A stretch of 64,000 nucleotides of DNA from Neolewinella maritima (lineage in GTDB: Bacteria; Bacteroidota; Bacteroidia; Chitinophagales; Saprospiraceae): contig NZ_CAKLPZ010000001.1 in assembly GCF_923081025.1 (NCBI RefSeq), forward strand, positions 1,612,001 through 1,676,000, given 5' to 3'. Within the stretch, counting starts at the first letter, position 1; the number at the start of each line of letters is the position of its first letter. Made by a program: the position numbers and the translations under genes. The notes below the pieces were generated by a model. The model was given only the letters and a program-made list of their open reading frames with translations. It made no database searches and was not told where the DNA came from. Below are positions 26,819-35,549 of this stretch, piece after piece.

Positions 26819-28713
26819 GGGTGACGCAGCTTATCTCCAGTTTTTACGATGATGCCTTCGTTCAGCAGGGTCTGTAGGTAGCCAGTGACGGCTTCCGCAG
26901 TCAGACTGGAGAATGCACTCACGACTTCAGGGATACTCACCTCTCCGGTGGGTTCGAGAAGTTCCATGACCTTCACGTACACCTGCCGGTTATTCGGGGG
27001 GGCTACCTGCGCTTTGCGGCACACGTCGCAGTTGCCGCAGGCCGGAGCGTCCGACTCTCCGAAGTACTGCAGTAAGAGTTGGGAGCGGCACTGCTGATCG
27101 CCCTCACAGTAAGCGATCATCGTATCGACCCGGTGCCGGGTGCGTTCTTTCAGGAAGCGGTAGCGGACTTCATCGATGCGCAGATTAGTAGGATCGATGC
27201 GCTCCTCGACGAACACGATCTGCGGTCCCTCACGCTCGGGGATGTAATCAATGATGCCGTCGCCACGCAGCTTATGCAGGATTCGGCGCAGTTCTTCCAC
27301 GGTGAGTTGCAGGAAGTTGGCCAGGCTGCCCTCCCGCAACTGCACCGGGTTGGTAAACGCTCCCTGGGTAGTGCGTAGAATGGACTTCACCATACGGTCG
27401 ATCCGGGGGTTTTTGAGCTGGTAGTCGTAGAGTTGTTGCTTGGTCACAATGAACTGAAGCTGCGCGGCTTGTACCAGGTCTTCGGTGAGAATGATATACC
27501 CCGCCTGCTCGAGTGCTTTGAGTCCGCTGTAGGCCTGCCGAATATCGAATCCGAAGTTCTGACTGAAGCGGGTAAGGTCGAACGCATAGGTTTCGCCCTG
27601 CCCCCCACCGACGGCGAGTTGTAGGTAGCTGCCCAGCGCGCGGTACATGCGTTTGATCTCGGGTATGGGGGGGTAGGAGTAGGTCCAGTTACGGATCAGT
27701 CGTTCCCCGTCACTAGAGTGGTATAGCATGACCGCGTAGCTCGTCGTCCCATCCCGCCCGCCGCGACCAGCCTCCTGAAAGTAGGCCTCGGGACTATCCG
27801 GAGGACCATAGTGGATCACCGAACGCACGTTAGGCTTGTCGATCCCCATGCCAAAGGCGTTGGTGGCCACGATGACGCGTAGCTTATCCTCGATCCAGTC
27901 GCCCTGCCGCTGGTCCTTTTCCGCAGGTTCGAGACCCGCATGAAAGGCCGCAGCCGGTATATTTCTCCGACTAAGCTTATGGGCCAGTTCCTTGGTGAGG
28001 CCCCGGCTGCGGACATACACGATGCTGCTACCACTAACGCCCTCCAGCACGCGGACGAGCTGGTCTTCTTTGCCGGGCGGACGGCGCACGATGTACGCCA
28101 GGTTCTCGCGGGCAAAGCTTTGCTGGAACACTCCCCGCCGGTCACCGAAGACAAGCTTCTCCTGGATATCGGTGATCACTTCCGGAGTCGCCGTAGCGGT
28201 GACGGCGATGAGGGGTACGTCGGGGTGAAGCTCCCGCAGCTCGGCGATGCGTAAGTAGGCTGGTCTGAAGTCGTAGCCCCACTGACTGATGCAGTGGGCT
28301 TCGTCTACCGCAATCTGTACTACCGGCATCCTACGGATGCGCTCCCTGGCCAGGTCGGTAAGCAGGCGCTCCGGACTGAGGTAGAGCAGCTTGGTATTTC
28401 CGTAGACCGCATTGTCGAGAATGCGGTCGATTTCCTGATTGCGGAGTCCGCTGTAGATAGCCTCGGCCACAATACCGCGTTCACGCAGTTGACGTACCTG
28501 ATCCTTCATCAGGGCGATCAGAGGGGATACGACCAGGGTCACACCCTCCAACGCCAGCGCCGGAATTTGAAAACAAAGGCTCTTCCCGCCACCGGTTGGC
28601 AGCAGCGCAAGTGTGTCCTTTCCAGCCAGGACGCTGCTGATGATCTCTTCCTGCAGCGGACGAAAGGCCGGGTATCCCCAGTAGCGCCGTAAAATGTCGA
28701 GAGGTGCCTCCAT
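26815..28713 (-). CDS. recQ: ATP-dependent DNA helicase RecQ
   Basis: A 632-residue 3'-5' superfamily 2 helicase for repair and fork maintenance. Motifs: FRPLQEEII (motif 0), LLPTGGGKSLCFQIPAL (Walker A, Lys44), DEAH (137-140) with CISQWGYDFRP, SAT-like VTATATPEV, ATNAFGMGIDKPNVRSVIHY and QEAGRGGRDG (motif VI). A zinc cluster follows (CEGDQQC ... CGNCDVC), then a short winged-helix-like tail. The region between the helicase core and zinc cluster is longer than in E. coli RecQ, and no HRDC domain is apparent. It is 47 bases downstream of gldF. Confidence 0.95.
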   Translation of the reverse strand: MEAPLDILRRYWGYPAFRPLQEEIISSVLAGKDTLALLPTGGGKSLCFQIPALALEGVTLVVSPLIALMKDQVRQLRERGIVAEAIYSGLRNQEIDRILDNAVYGNTKLLYLSPERLLTDLARERIRRMPVVQIAVDEAHCISQWGYDFRPAYLRIAELRELHPDVPLIAVTATATPEVITDIQEKLVFGDRRGVFQQSFARENLAYIVRRPPGKEDQLVRVLEGVSGSSIVYVRSRGLTKELAHKLSRRNIPAAAFHAGLEPAEKDQRQGDWIEDKLRVIVATNAFGMGIDKPNVRSVIHYGPPDSPEAYFQEAGRGGRDGTTSYAVMLYHSSDGERLIRNWTYSYPPIPEIKRMYRALGSYLQLAVGGGQGETYAFDLTRFSQNFGFDIRQAYSGLKALEQAGYIILTEDLVQAAQLQFIVTKQQLYDYQLKNPRIDRMVKSILRTTQGAFTNPVQLREGSLANFLQLTVEELRRILHKLRGDGIIDYIPEREGPQIVFVEERIDPTNLRIDEVRYRFLKERTRHRVDTMIAYCEGDQQCRSQLLLQYFGESDAPACGNCDVCRKAQVAPPNNRQVYVKVMELLEPTGEVSIPEVVSAFSSLTAEAVTGYLQTLLNEGIIVKTGDKLRHP

Positions 28714-28760
28714 ACCGTGGTGGTAAGCTACGACTTCCGCCCGGGTCCCGTGCAGCTGTA

Positions 28761-29492
28761 TTACCAGCGCCGGCGGTCTAGGGAGAGCACCGTTAAGAGT
28801 AGAAACAGTGCCGTAAGCGTCATAAAGTACATGACGTCACGCGTGTCGATAAGTCCGCGGCCTAAACGCTGAAAGTGGTCCTGCATACCCAGGCTTGCGA
28901 TGAGCTGATCGCCGTTGCCATAGAATACTGGCAGGGCGGCCAGGTAGTCGAAGCCGAAGTAACACCAGAAGCTCAGGGCCAGAGCTAGCAGAAAGCTCAC
29001 GATCTGATTGGTAGTCAACGCGCTGGCAAACAGTCCGATCGCCACGAAGGCCATACTGAGAAATAACAGTCCGAGGTAGCTACCCAGGGTGCCGCCCATG
29101 TCGATGTTGCCAACTGGCTCACCGAGTTGGTACACGGTGTAGTAGTAGAGTAGGGTGGGGAGTAGTGCGATCACGACCAGGGTCAAACAGGCCAGGAACT
29201 TACCCAGCACGATATCCCAGTCCCGGAGCGGACGGGTGAGCAGTAGTTCGATGGCTCCCGTCTGTCGTTCCTCCGCCAGCGCGCGCATACAGATGGCCGG
29301 GATCAGAAAGAGTAGCACGTTGGGAGCGAGCCGGAAGAAGGGGCCCAGACTTGCATAGCCATAAGTAAGCAGGCTTGTGTCCGGAAAGACGAACAGGAAC
29401 AAACCCATCACTATCAAGAAAACGCCGATCACGACGTAGCCGATCAGGCTGGCGAAGAATCCGGATATCTCCTTGCGGTATATAGCTAGCAT
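28761..29492 (-). CDS. gldF: Gliding-motility ABC transporter permease GldF
   Basis: A 243-residue inner-membrane permease with about six helices. It begins MLAIYRKEISGFFASLIGYVVIGVFL and has the ABC-2-type loop MRALAEERQTGAIELLLTRPL, as in GldF. In flavobacteria GldA (ATPase), GldF and GldG are needed for gliding and linked to surface-protein function. Its ATG directly abuts the stop of an unknown secreted-protein gene that separates it from gldA. gldG, normally right after gldF, is not here; recQ follows instead. Confidence 0.92.
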   Translation of the reverse strand: MLAIYRKEISGFFASLIGYVVIGVFLIVMGLFLFVFPDTSLLTYGYASLGPFFRLAPNVLLFLIPAICMRALAEERQTGAIELLLTRPLRDWDIVLGKFLACLTLVVIALLPTLLYYYTVYQLGEPVGNIDMGGTLGSYLGLLFLSMAFVAIGLFASALTTNQIVSFLLALALSFWCYFGFDYLAALPVFYGNGDQLIASLGMQDHFQRLGRGLIDTRDVMYFMTLTALFLLLTVLSLDRRRW

Positions 29493-30143
29493 TTAGTGCG
29501 TGCGCGGTGGGGGGGAGAGGTAGAGGGGGTGGCGGTCGTTGTACAATTGCAGCGCCCGCAGCAACCGCGCCGTATCATCGACCGGGGCCCGTTCCAGGGC
29601 AGTGACCAGGTCCTCCTCCGTGGCGATGAGGCGAAGCACCGTAGGCCGGTCCAGGGGTACCCGCCGGCCGGTGGCTACCTCCAGCACCCGGTACAGGCGC
29701 CGCTGCCGGTCTCGCTCCACAAAGGCCTGCCGGAAGGGCTGGCCCGTGGCCGGATTGTATGCCTTCATGAGTTGCCGGCTGTGCACTAGCGTATCGTACT
29801 GCAGGGTAGCGTAGCGGCCGGCCGTGCGCAGACCGGCGAATTCATGGTAGCCTCGCTTGGCATCCTCCCGCACGAAGTAGTAGGGTAGACCATCCAGGAC
29901 GATCGCGTAAGGAGCGTCATGCGTACCTGCGCGGTAGCCGAAGTTGTCGATCTGCACCCGGTAGTCATCGGGTAGTTGCACCATCTCGCCCTCAATATTA
30001 TCCCAGCTTAGGTCTGGCGTATTGGCCAGCAGCGCATCATTGTCAAGGTATACGCCGTCTGCAAACCGTAGGTCAGCGGTGAATACTCGATCCTGAGCGA
30101 ACAGAAGCACCGGCAACAGGAGTAGGAATAGGGTCTGGGTCAC
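29493..30143 (-). CDS. Unknown secreted protein between gldA and gldF
   Basis: A 216-residue protein with a signal peptide (MTQTLFLLLLPVLLFA, cut before QDRVF). The body has DGVYLDNDALLANTPDLSW, a pattern seen in many small Bacteroidota exported proteins, then VLDGLPYYFVREDAKRGYHEFAGLRTAGRYATLQY. The C-terminal half is Arg/Leu-rich and probably helical (DLVTALERAPVDDTARLLRALQLYNDRHPLYL). I recognise no family. It lies 13 bases after gldA and exactly abuts gldF, so it is almost surely co-expressed with the Gld transporter; a role in that complex is inference. Confidence 0.82.
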   Translation of the reverse strand: MTQTLFLLLLPVLLFAQDRVFTADLRFADGVYLDNDALLANTPDLSWDNIEGEMVQLPDDYRVQIDNFGYRAGTHDAPYAIVLDGLPYYFVREDAKRGYHEFAGLRTAGRYATLQYDTLVHSRQLMKAYNPATGQPFRQAFVERDRQRRLYRVLEVATGRRVPLDRPTVLRLIATEEDLVTALERAPVDDTARLLRALQLYNDRHPLYLSPPPRTH

Positions 30144-30156
30144 GATCCAAAGGTAG

Positions 30157-31071
30157 TTATCCGGGGGCAGTGAGGGCCCGGAAGACCTCCTCCACGCTCA
30201 GCTCTTCCGGACTCATCGTAAGTAGGGTTAGCTGATTCGCTACCGCAAAGTGAAAGACCGCGGCCCGAATATCGGCTCCCTCCCGTAGGTGGAGCCGATA
30301 GGTATGCGGCGATCTACCGGCGCTGATGCGTTGCACGCCGTCCAGTTGCGCCAGGTCGGCGGGCTCCGCAGACCGGTCAAATTCTACCAGCAGTGACCGC
30401 TCCCCACGCATCCGCCGCTGCAGTCGTTCGATGGGGTCGTCAGCCACCAGCCTGCCGCGATCGATGATGACCACCCGGTCGCAGATCGCCTGCACTTCCT
30501 GCATGATGTGAGTACTGAAGATGACGGTCTTTTCGCGGCCCAACTCCTGTATCAGGGTGCGAATCTCGGCTAACTGGTTGGGGTCTAGTCCGCTGGTAGG
30601 TTCGTCCAGGATCAGCACCTGCGGGTCGTGCAGTAGCGCCTGTGCCAGACCCACCCGCTGCCGGTAGCCCTTAGATAAGGCACCGATCTGCTTATGCGCT
30701 TCCCGCCCGAGTCCGGTGCGGTCGATCAGGGTAGCGATCCGCGTACGGGCGTCCGGTACCCGGTTGGCGCGGGCCGCAAACTGCAGGTACTCCCGCACGT
30801 ACATATCCTTATAGAGCGGGTTGTGCTCGGGCAGGTAGCCTACCGAGCGGCGGACGGCCAGGCTGTGCGTGGTCACGTCGTAGCCCGCCACGCTAGCCGT
30901 ACCACTGCTCTGCGAAAGGTAGCCGGTAAGGATTTTAAGGGTGGTCGTTTTTCCGGCCCCGTTCGGACCCAGAAAGCCCAGTACCTGACCCGGCTCGGCG
31001 CGGAAGCTGATCCCGTCCAGGGCCAGCTGCTTACCGTAGCGTTTGGTGAGGGAGTCGACCTGTACTGACAT
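30157..31071 (-). CDS. gldA: Gliding-motility ABC transporter ATPase GldA
   Basis: A 304-residue ABC ATPase. Walker A GPNGAGKTT (35-43), signature LSKGYRQR (132-139), Walker B LILDEPTS (153-160) and switch His in FSTHIMQEV are all present. SVGYLPEHNPLYKDMYVREYL is typical of GldA and NosF/CcmA-like ATPases. The C-terminal ~80 residues form the regulatory extension common in this group. It powers the GldF(/GldG) permease at the inner membrane. It sits 21 bases after the aspartoacylase-like gene in a probable operon. Confidence 0.93.
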   Translation of the reverse strand: MSVQVDSLTKRYGKQLALDGISFRAEPGQVLGFLGPNGAGKTTTLKILTGYLSQSSGTASVAGYDVTTHSLAVRRSVGYLPEHNPLYKDMYVREYLQFAARANRVPDARTRIATLIDRTGLGREAHKQIGALSKGYRQRVGLAQALLHDPQVLILDEPTSGLDPNQLAEIRTLIQELGREKTVIFSTHIMQEVQAICDRVVIIDRGRLVADDPIERLQRRMRGERSLLVEFDRSAEPADLAQLDGVQRISAGRSPHTYRLHLREGADIRAAVFHFAVANQLTLLTMSPEELSVEEVFRALTAPG

Positions 31072-31092
31072 ACTGCTGTAACGTTGCCGGCC

Positions 31093-32073
31093 CTAGCCTG
31101 GTGTGGGGTCGCCCCGGTACCCGATGTGAAAAAGCGCGTCACCCTGACCGACCACCGCCCCATTGTTGTGGCCAATGATGAAGCCATTGCGGGGACACAG
31201 GATGCGTTTGTTGGGTTTCACCCCGTGGGGATCGAAGATGGTACCGATGGGCTCGCCTTTGCGCACTGGATAGCCGCTGCGCTTAGTCCACTGAAACAGA
31301 CCGGCGCGACTAGCACGTACCCAGGCACTGTGGGTGACTTCGTGCGGTACGCGGGCAAAGGGATCGGAGACCGGTTCGAGCATACCGCGTGCGGCTAAAA
31401 GCCGCTTGATGCCCGCCAGTCCTTCGGTGATGCTCTGTCCGTCGTACCGAAGATTTTCACCGCCTTCATAGGTCAACACCGATAGATTCAGGGCCTTACG
31501 GGCCGAGCGGCGCAGCGACTTGATCGGTGCGCGCGCGGCTAGCAGCACCGGGGGTGCGAACTGCTGGGCAGCCAGTAGGGCCACCTCATCGTCGGGGGTA
31601 TAGCGAATCTGGGGATAATTGAATACGCCGCGGCCGCCGGTATGAAAGTCGACGGCCAGATCGCAGTGGGCTAGCAGGTTGCGGCTAAGTCCGCTGGCGA
31701 TCCGGCTGGCGAGGGATCCGCTTACACTGCCCGGGAAGCTGCGGTTCACGTCCTTACCGTCGGGTACGTCGCGGCTGAAGTTGTCAAAGCCGTAGACGTT
31801 GAGCAGGGGCACTACTACGACGGTACCCGCGGTAAGCTTGTTGTAGACTTTCTGTCGCAGGCTACGCCGCAGGATCTCGACGCCGTTGATCTCGTCGCCG
31901 TGTACACCGGCAAGAAACAGGATCGTGGGGCCCGGTTTAAAGCTGCGGAATACGTGAGCTACAATGGATACGGCACTACCGCTCGGCAGCTGACCGGCCA
32001 CGAGTTCGACCACGCCGGACTGCCCGGGGTAGAATTCACCATTCGCGACGGTGAGTGGAGCGATGTCTTTCAT
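31093..32073 (-). CDS. Succinylglutamate desuccinylase/aspartoacylase-family metallohydrolase
   Basis: A 326-residue zinc carboxypeptidase-fold enzyme. Zinc ligands are His58 and Glu61 in GVHGDE and the later His in LAVDFHTGG. NVYGFDNFSRDVPDGKDVNRSFPG carries the conserved substrate Arg residues. The C-terminal ~80 residues form a beta barrel-like domain (GYPVRKGEPIGTIFDPHG). Such enzymes cut amide bonds of N-acyl amino acids. It overlaps the rimK stop by four bases, so a glutamate ligase and an amide hydrolase are made together. The substrate is unknown. Confidence 0.9.
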   Translation of the reverse strand: MKDIAPLTVANGEFYPGQSGVVELVAGQLPSGSAVSIVAHVFRSFKPGPTILFLAGVHGDEINGVEILRRSLRQKVYNKLTAGTVVVVPLLNVYGFDNFSRDVPDGKDVNRSFPGSVSGSLASRIASGLSRNLLAHCDLAVDFHTGGRGVFNYPQIRYTPDDEVALLAAQQFAPPVLLAARAPIKSLRRSARKALNLSVLTYEGGENLRYDGQSITEGLAGIKRLLAARGMLEPVSDPFARVPHEVTHSAWVRASRAGLFQWTKRSGYPVRKGEPIGTIFDPHGVKPNKRILCPRNGFIIGHNNGAVVGQGDALFHIGYRGDPTPG

Positions 32074-32942
32074 ACTTTGCGTACTGCGTATTCGATAATT
32101 GCCCCCGCTATGTCTACCCCCGTGGCCGTCTCGATCCCTTCCAGACCCGGACTGGCGTTGACCTCCATGACCAGCGCGCCACGCTTGCTGGAAATAAGGT
32201 CCACCCCGGCCACCTCTACGCCGATCAGGGCGGCGGTGCGTAGTACGGTGCGCTGATCTTCGGCACTTAGCGTAACGGATGTGGCAGTAGCACCGCGGTG
32301 CATGTTGGCCCGAAACTCACCGGGGGCCGCGGTGCGTTCCATAGCGGCTACGATGCGATCACCAACAACCAAAGCACGGATGTCCTTACCCTCGGACTCA
32401 CGCACGTACTCCTGTAGTAGCACGCTGGGCTGTAGCTGAAGGAATCCCTCCACGAGCCGCTGCAGCTGGTGCATGTTGTGGGCCAGTGCTACGCCTACCC
32501 CATGGGTACTCTCCAACAATTTGACCACTACCGGAAATGGAGCCAGCTTCTTGGCAATGAGCCGGGCTTCAAAGATGGAGTGGCAGAGTACCGTGCGTGG
32601 CACATCTATACCCGCTTCGGTGAGGCGTTGCAGGCAGCAGCTCTTGTCGCGTGCCAGCAGTAGGGCGTCCGCCGACAGCGTATGCGGGATGCCGAGTACG
32701 TTCAACTGGCGAATAATTGACACGCCTCGGTGGGTAATATTAGCGCCGATACGCGGTATAGCGACCTGCCCTATCCGCAGGGCGGAACCATTATGGAGTA
32801 GCGCGCTTTTACTGCCGTTTAGAAAGGGACTACACAGGGCATGGTCGACGATGTCTACCGAATGATCCTGCTGTTCTGCGGCCTCTACCAGCCGGCGGGT
32901 GCTGTACAGACTGGGGCCACGGGAGAAAACGGTTATCCGCAT
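32070..32942 (-). CDS. rimK: RimK-family alpha-L-glutamate ligase (ATP-grasp)
   Basis: A 290-residue ATP-grasp ligase. The start MRITVFSRGPSLYSTRRLVEAA is the family N-terminus. ATP-grasp features are LAPFPVVVKLLESTHGVGVALAHN, VLLQEYVRESEGKDIRALVVGD and the metal site MEVNASPGLEGIE. RimK in E. coli adds glutamates to ribosomal protein S6; relatives modify other peptides or small molecules. A perfect TACCTTTG box five bases before the ATG suggests a leaderless mRNA and the head of a seven-gene run. Confidence 0.93.
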   Translation of the reverse strand: MRITVFSRGPSLYSTRRLVEAAEQQDHSVDIVDHALCSPFLNGSKSALLHNGSALRIGQVAIPRIGANITHRGVSIIRQLNVLGIPHTLSADALLLARDKSCCLQRLTEAGIDVPRTVLCHSIFEARLIAKKLAPFPVVVKLLESTHGVGVALAHNMHQLQRLVEGFLQLQPSVLLQEYVRESEGKDIRALVVGDRIVAAMERTAAPGEFRANMHRGATATSVTLSAEDQRTVLRTAALIGVEVAGVDLISSKRGALVMEVNASPGLEGIETATGVDIAGAIIEYAVRKV

Positions 32943-32947
32943 GGCCG

Positions 32948-32955
32948 CAAAGGTA
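32948..32955 (-). promoter_or_regulatory. -7 box TACCTTTG for rimK, near-leaderless
   Basis: Minus-strand TACCTTTG, a perfect TAnnTTTG match, with only CGGCC between it and the rimK ATG. The same arrangement occurs at the DUF2059 gene. No -33 TTG at normal spacing. Confidence 0.55.
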
Positions 32956-33064
32956 AGTTGGCTTTTTGTCTATCTTTCCGAACCGACCATATTCCTCACG
33001 ATAGTATACACAGCAGCGCGTCTCGATCGCTATCGGGGCCGCATCCGCACGATAAATCACCGAC

Positions 33065-34294
33065 ATGCGTTACCTGGCATATCTTCTTCTCCTGGCGGCA
33101 TACGGCTGCGCAAATACTTCCGCACCCGCTGCCGAGTCACCTACGACAGAAGCCTCCGAGTCCGGTCCACTCGCCTTCAGTAGTCACGAGATCGTGGATA
33201 CCGTCAACACCTGGTGGGCTCTCACCATCGGTGATGTCACCGGCGACGGACTGATGGATGCAGTGTACATCAATAACAATGCCCACGGAGGTCATCTCGC
33301 CTACCGCAGCGGACAATCCGAGGTAGGCATGTGGGAAGAAACCATTATTGCGCAGGCCCCACCGACTGGCGGCACCTTCGCCTCCGGTGACCTGGAGACC
33401 GGCGACATGGACGGCGATGGGGATGTGGACGTACTAGCCGTAAAGCATACTGGTGAGTGGGACGATGCAGCAGCACCCGCCGAGGTATTCTGGTACGAAG
33501 CGCCCGACTGGACCCCCCACACCGTAGGTGAAGCCCGGGGTGCGGTAAAGGATTTGAGTATCGCCGACTTCGACGCAGACGGGCGTAACGACCTGGCGGT
33601 GCTGACCTTCGAAAACGAGAACCTGCGCATCCACCGTAGCAATCCGGACGGCACCTCTACGCTGGTGGCGGATCTGACCGCCCCGGGTCTGCACGAGGGT
33701 ATGGATGTGGGCGACCTGGACGGCGACGGGGATACCGACGTAGCCGTCAACGGGTATGCATTCATGAACCCGGGGGGAGATCTGAGCGGCGAATGGACCC
33801 GTGAAACCCTGAGCGATCGCTGGCACAACCAAACCGGTGACTGGTCAGCCAACGGTACTAAGAACGCGGTAGCGGACCTGGACGGCGATGGGCGTCCTGA
33901 GGTGTTCATCAGTCACAGCGAGCGCGCCGGCTACCCCCTGGCGGTCTATAAGCGGGATGCTGATGGAAACTGGATGGAGACCATCATCCTGGATAGTATT
34001 CCCGCCGCCCATACCCTGCAGGTCTTCGATATGGATGGCGATGGAGATCTGGACATCGTCACCGGCATCAATAAGGGGCGCGCGGTCAACCTCAGTGTAG
34101 ACCACTTCGAGGTGATGGTGCTGGTGAACGACGGTAACGGAACCTTCACCCCCGAAGTCGTAGCGGAGGACGGTATTTACAACGGCCGCGTAGCAGACTT
34201 CGAGGGAGACGGCGACTACGACATTTTCCGCCTGCCGGAGCATGAAGCCACGAGCCTATACCTGTTAGAGAACAAAACCGACCAGCCCAACTAA
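33065..34294 (+). CDS. FG-GAP/VCBS-repeat lipoprotein 1
   Basis: A 409-residue lipoprotein (signal MRYLAYLLLLAAYGC, Cys15). The mature part has about seven blades with calcium-binding DxDxDG loops: GDVTGDGLMDAVY, GDMDGDGDVDVLAV, ADFDADGRNDLAVL, GDLDGDGDTDVAVN, ADLDGDGRPEVFIS, FDMDGDGDLDIVTG and ADFEGDGDYDIF. This forms an integrin-like beta propeller, often used for binding proteins or carbohydrates outside the cell. It heads a five-gene run and is followed after one base by a paralogue. Confidence 0.9.
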   Translation: MRYLAYLLLLAAYGCANTSAPAAESPTTEASESGPLAFSSHEIVDTVNTWWALTIGDVTGDGLMDAVYINNNAHGGHLAYRSGQSEVGMWEETIIAQAPPTGGTFASGDLETGDMDGDGDVDVLAVKHTGEWDDAAAPAEVFWYEAPDWTPHTVGEARGAVKDLSIADFDADGRNDLAVLTFENENLRIHRSNPDGTSTLVADLTAPGLHEGMDVGDLDGDGDTDVAVNGYAFMNPGGDLSGEWTRETLSDRWHNQTGDWSANGTKNAVADLDGDGRPEVFISHSERAGYPLAVYKRDADGNWMETIILDSIPAAHTLQVFDMDGDGDLDIVTGINKGRAVNLSVDHFEVMVLVNDGNGTFTPEVVAEDGIYNGRVADFEGDGDYDIFRLPEHEATSLYLLENKTDQPN

Positions 34295-34295
34295 T

Positions 34296-35546
34296 ATGAC
34301 TAAAGTGTACTACCGCTATGCCTTACTGCTGGCCCTCAGCTACCTGCTCCTGGCCTGCGGCAATCCCGCCGATGACTTCAGGCGCGGCTACGCAGACGCC
34401 GGTACTGCACGTAGCGCAGACAGCGATGATACCGAACAACTGCCCACCGACCGCTGGACATACATCGAGGTAGACAGCGCAAAAACCATGTGGGGCGACT
34501 ACGACAGTCCCGACTGGCTGCGCTACTTCGGCCTCGCTGCGGGCGATCTGAACGGCGATGGCTACCTGGATATCGTGACCGGGCGCAATGTCTACCTCAA
34601 CGCGGGCGATAGTATGACGGGTAGCTGGCGTAAGCTCGATCTAGGACGAAACGTGGACGCCAACCTGATTATCGATTACCAGGACCGGCCGGCCATCCTG
34701 GCCGAAGCACTACCCGACGTGGTACTCTTTACCGGCAATGCTGACGGTACGGACTGGACGGAGCAGCGAATCGTCGCCCAGGTACCCGCCACCGGGCATC
34801 ACAACGGTCAGGGTTATAAGGTAGCCGACGTATTCGCGGAGCACGGTGATGAGGAGGTGATCTACGCCAGTCTCGGGGGACTATACATCCTCGATCCCAG
34901 CACTCCCGAACCCTGGACGGTAACGCTGGCGGGAAAGGATGCCTCGGATGAAGGCTTCGGAGTAGCTGACATCGACGGCGACGGCGACCTGGACCTGATC
35001 AGCGGGTTCCGGACCGAAGGAGGTGATCCTGAGGTACCTACCGTCGTAGTCTGGTTCGAAAACCCGGGGACCATCACGCCAAACTGGACCCGCCACGAAA
35101 TTGGCACTACCGTACACGCTACCGACCGCGTGGAGGCCGCCGACCTGAATGGAGACGGCAAAACCGACGTAGTAGTGGCCGAGGAGCGGTACCCCGGTCT
35201 GGAGCCCGACGCGAGTCTGTTCGCTTACCTACAGCAGGACACCGGCTGGGTGCGTACTAAAGTCGTAACGCAGTACAGCATGAATAATCTGAGTTTGCCT
35301 GACCTCAACCAGGATGGATACGCCGATATAGTCACCAGCGAACACAAGGGACCTGGCCTTAGCCTGCAGGTCTGGCTAAATGACGGTGGGGCTAACTTCA
35401 CCCGTCAGGAAATTGACGGTGGCAAAGAAAGCCACCTGGGAGCCCAGCCTTACGACCTCGACGGCGACGGCGACCTGGACCTGATCAGTATCGGCTGGGA
35501 CCAACACCAGTACGTACACGTGTGGCGCAACGACGCCATTCAATAG
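34296..35546 (+). CDS. FG-GAP/VCBS-repeat lipoprotein 2
   Basis: A 416-residue lipoprotein (signal MTKVYYRYALLLALSYLLLAC, Cys21). Propeller loops include GDLNGDGYLDIVTG, ADIDGDGDLDLISG, ADLNGDGKTDVVVA, PDLNQDGYADIVTS and YDLDGDGDLDLISI. It resembles the gene just before it in size and plan and probably arose by tandem duplication, but the sequences have diverged. The gap to mnmH is three bases. Ligand unknown. Confidence 0.9.
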   Translation: MTKVYYRYALLLALSYLLLACGNPADDFRRGYADAGTARSADSDDTEQLPTDRWTYIEVDSAKTMWGDYDSPDWLRYFGLAAGDLNGDGYLDIVTGRNVYLNAGDSMTGSWRKLDLGRNVDANLIIDYQDRPAILAEALPDVVLFTGNADGTDWTEQRIVAQVPATGHHNGQGYKVADVFAEHGDEEVIYASLGGLYILDPSTPEPWTVTLAGKDASDEGFGVADIDGDGDLDLISGFRTEGGDPEVPTVVVWFENPGTITPNWTRHEIGTTVHATDRVEAADLNGDGKTDVVVAEERYPGLEPDASLFAYLQQDTGWVRTKVVTQYSMNNLSLPDLNQDGYADIVTSEHKGPGLSLQVWLNDGGANFTRQEIDGGKESHLGAQPYDLDGDGDLDLISIGWDQHQYVHVWRNDAIQ

Positions 35547-35549
35547 CCT

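Noticed and set aside
25688-32942. Defence-island reading of the recQ/GT4 neighbourhood
   Set aside because: No nuclease, effector, integrase or composition shift; RecQ is a standard housekeeping type and the other genes are motility or metabolism.
33065-35546. Repeated GACGGCGATGG-type units, considered as a DNA repeat or CRISPR-like array
   Set aside because: They are irregularly spaced codons for calcium-binding DxDGDG loops in two coding regions.
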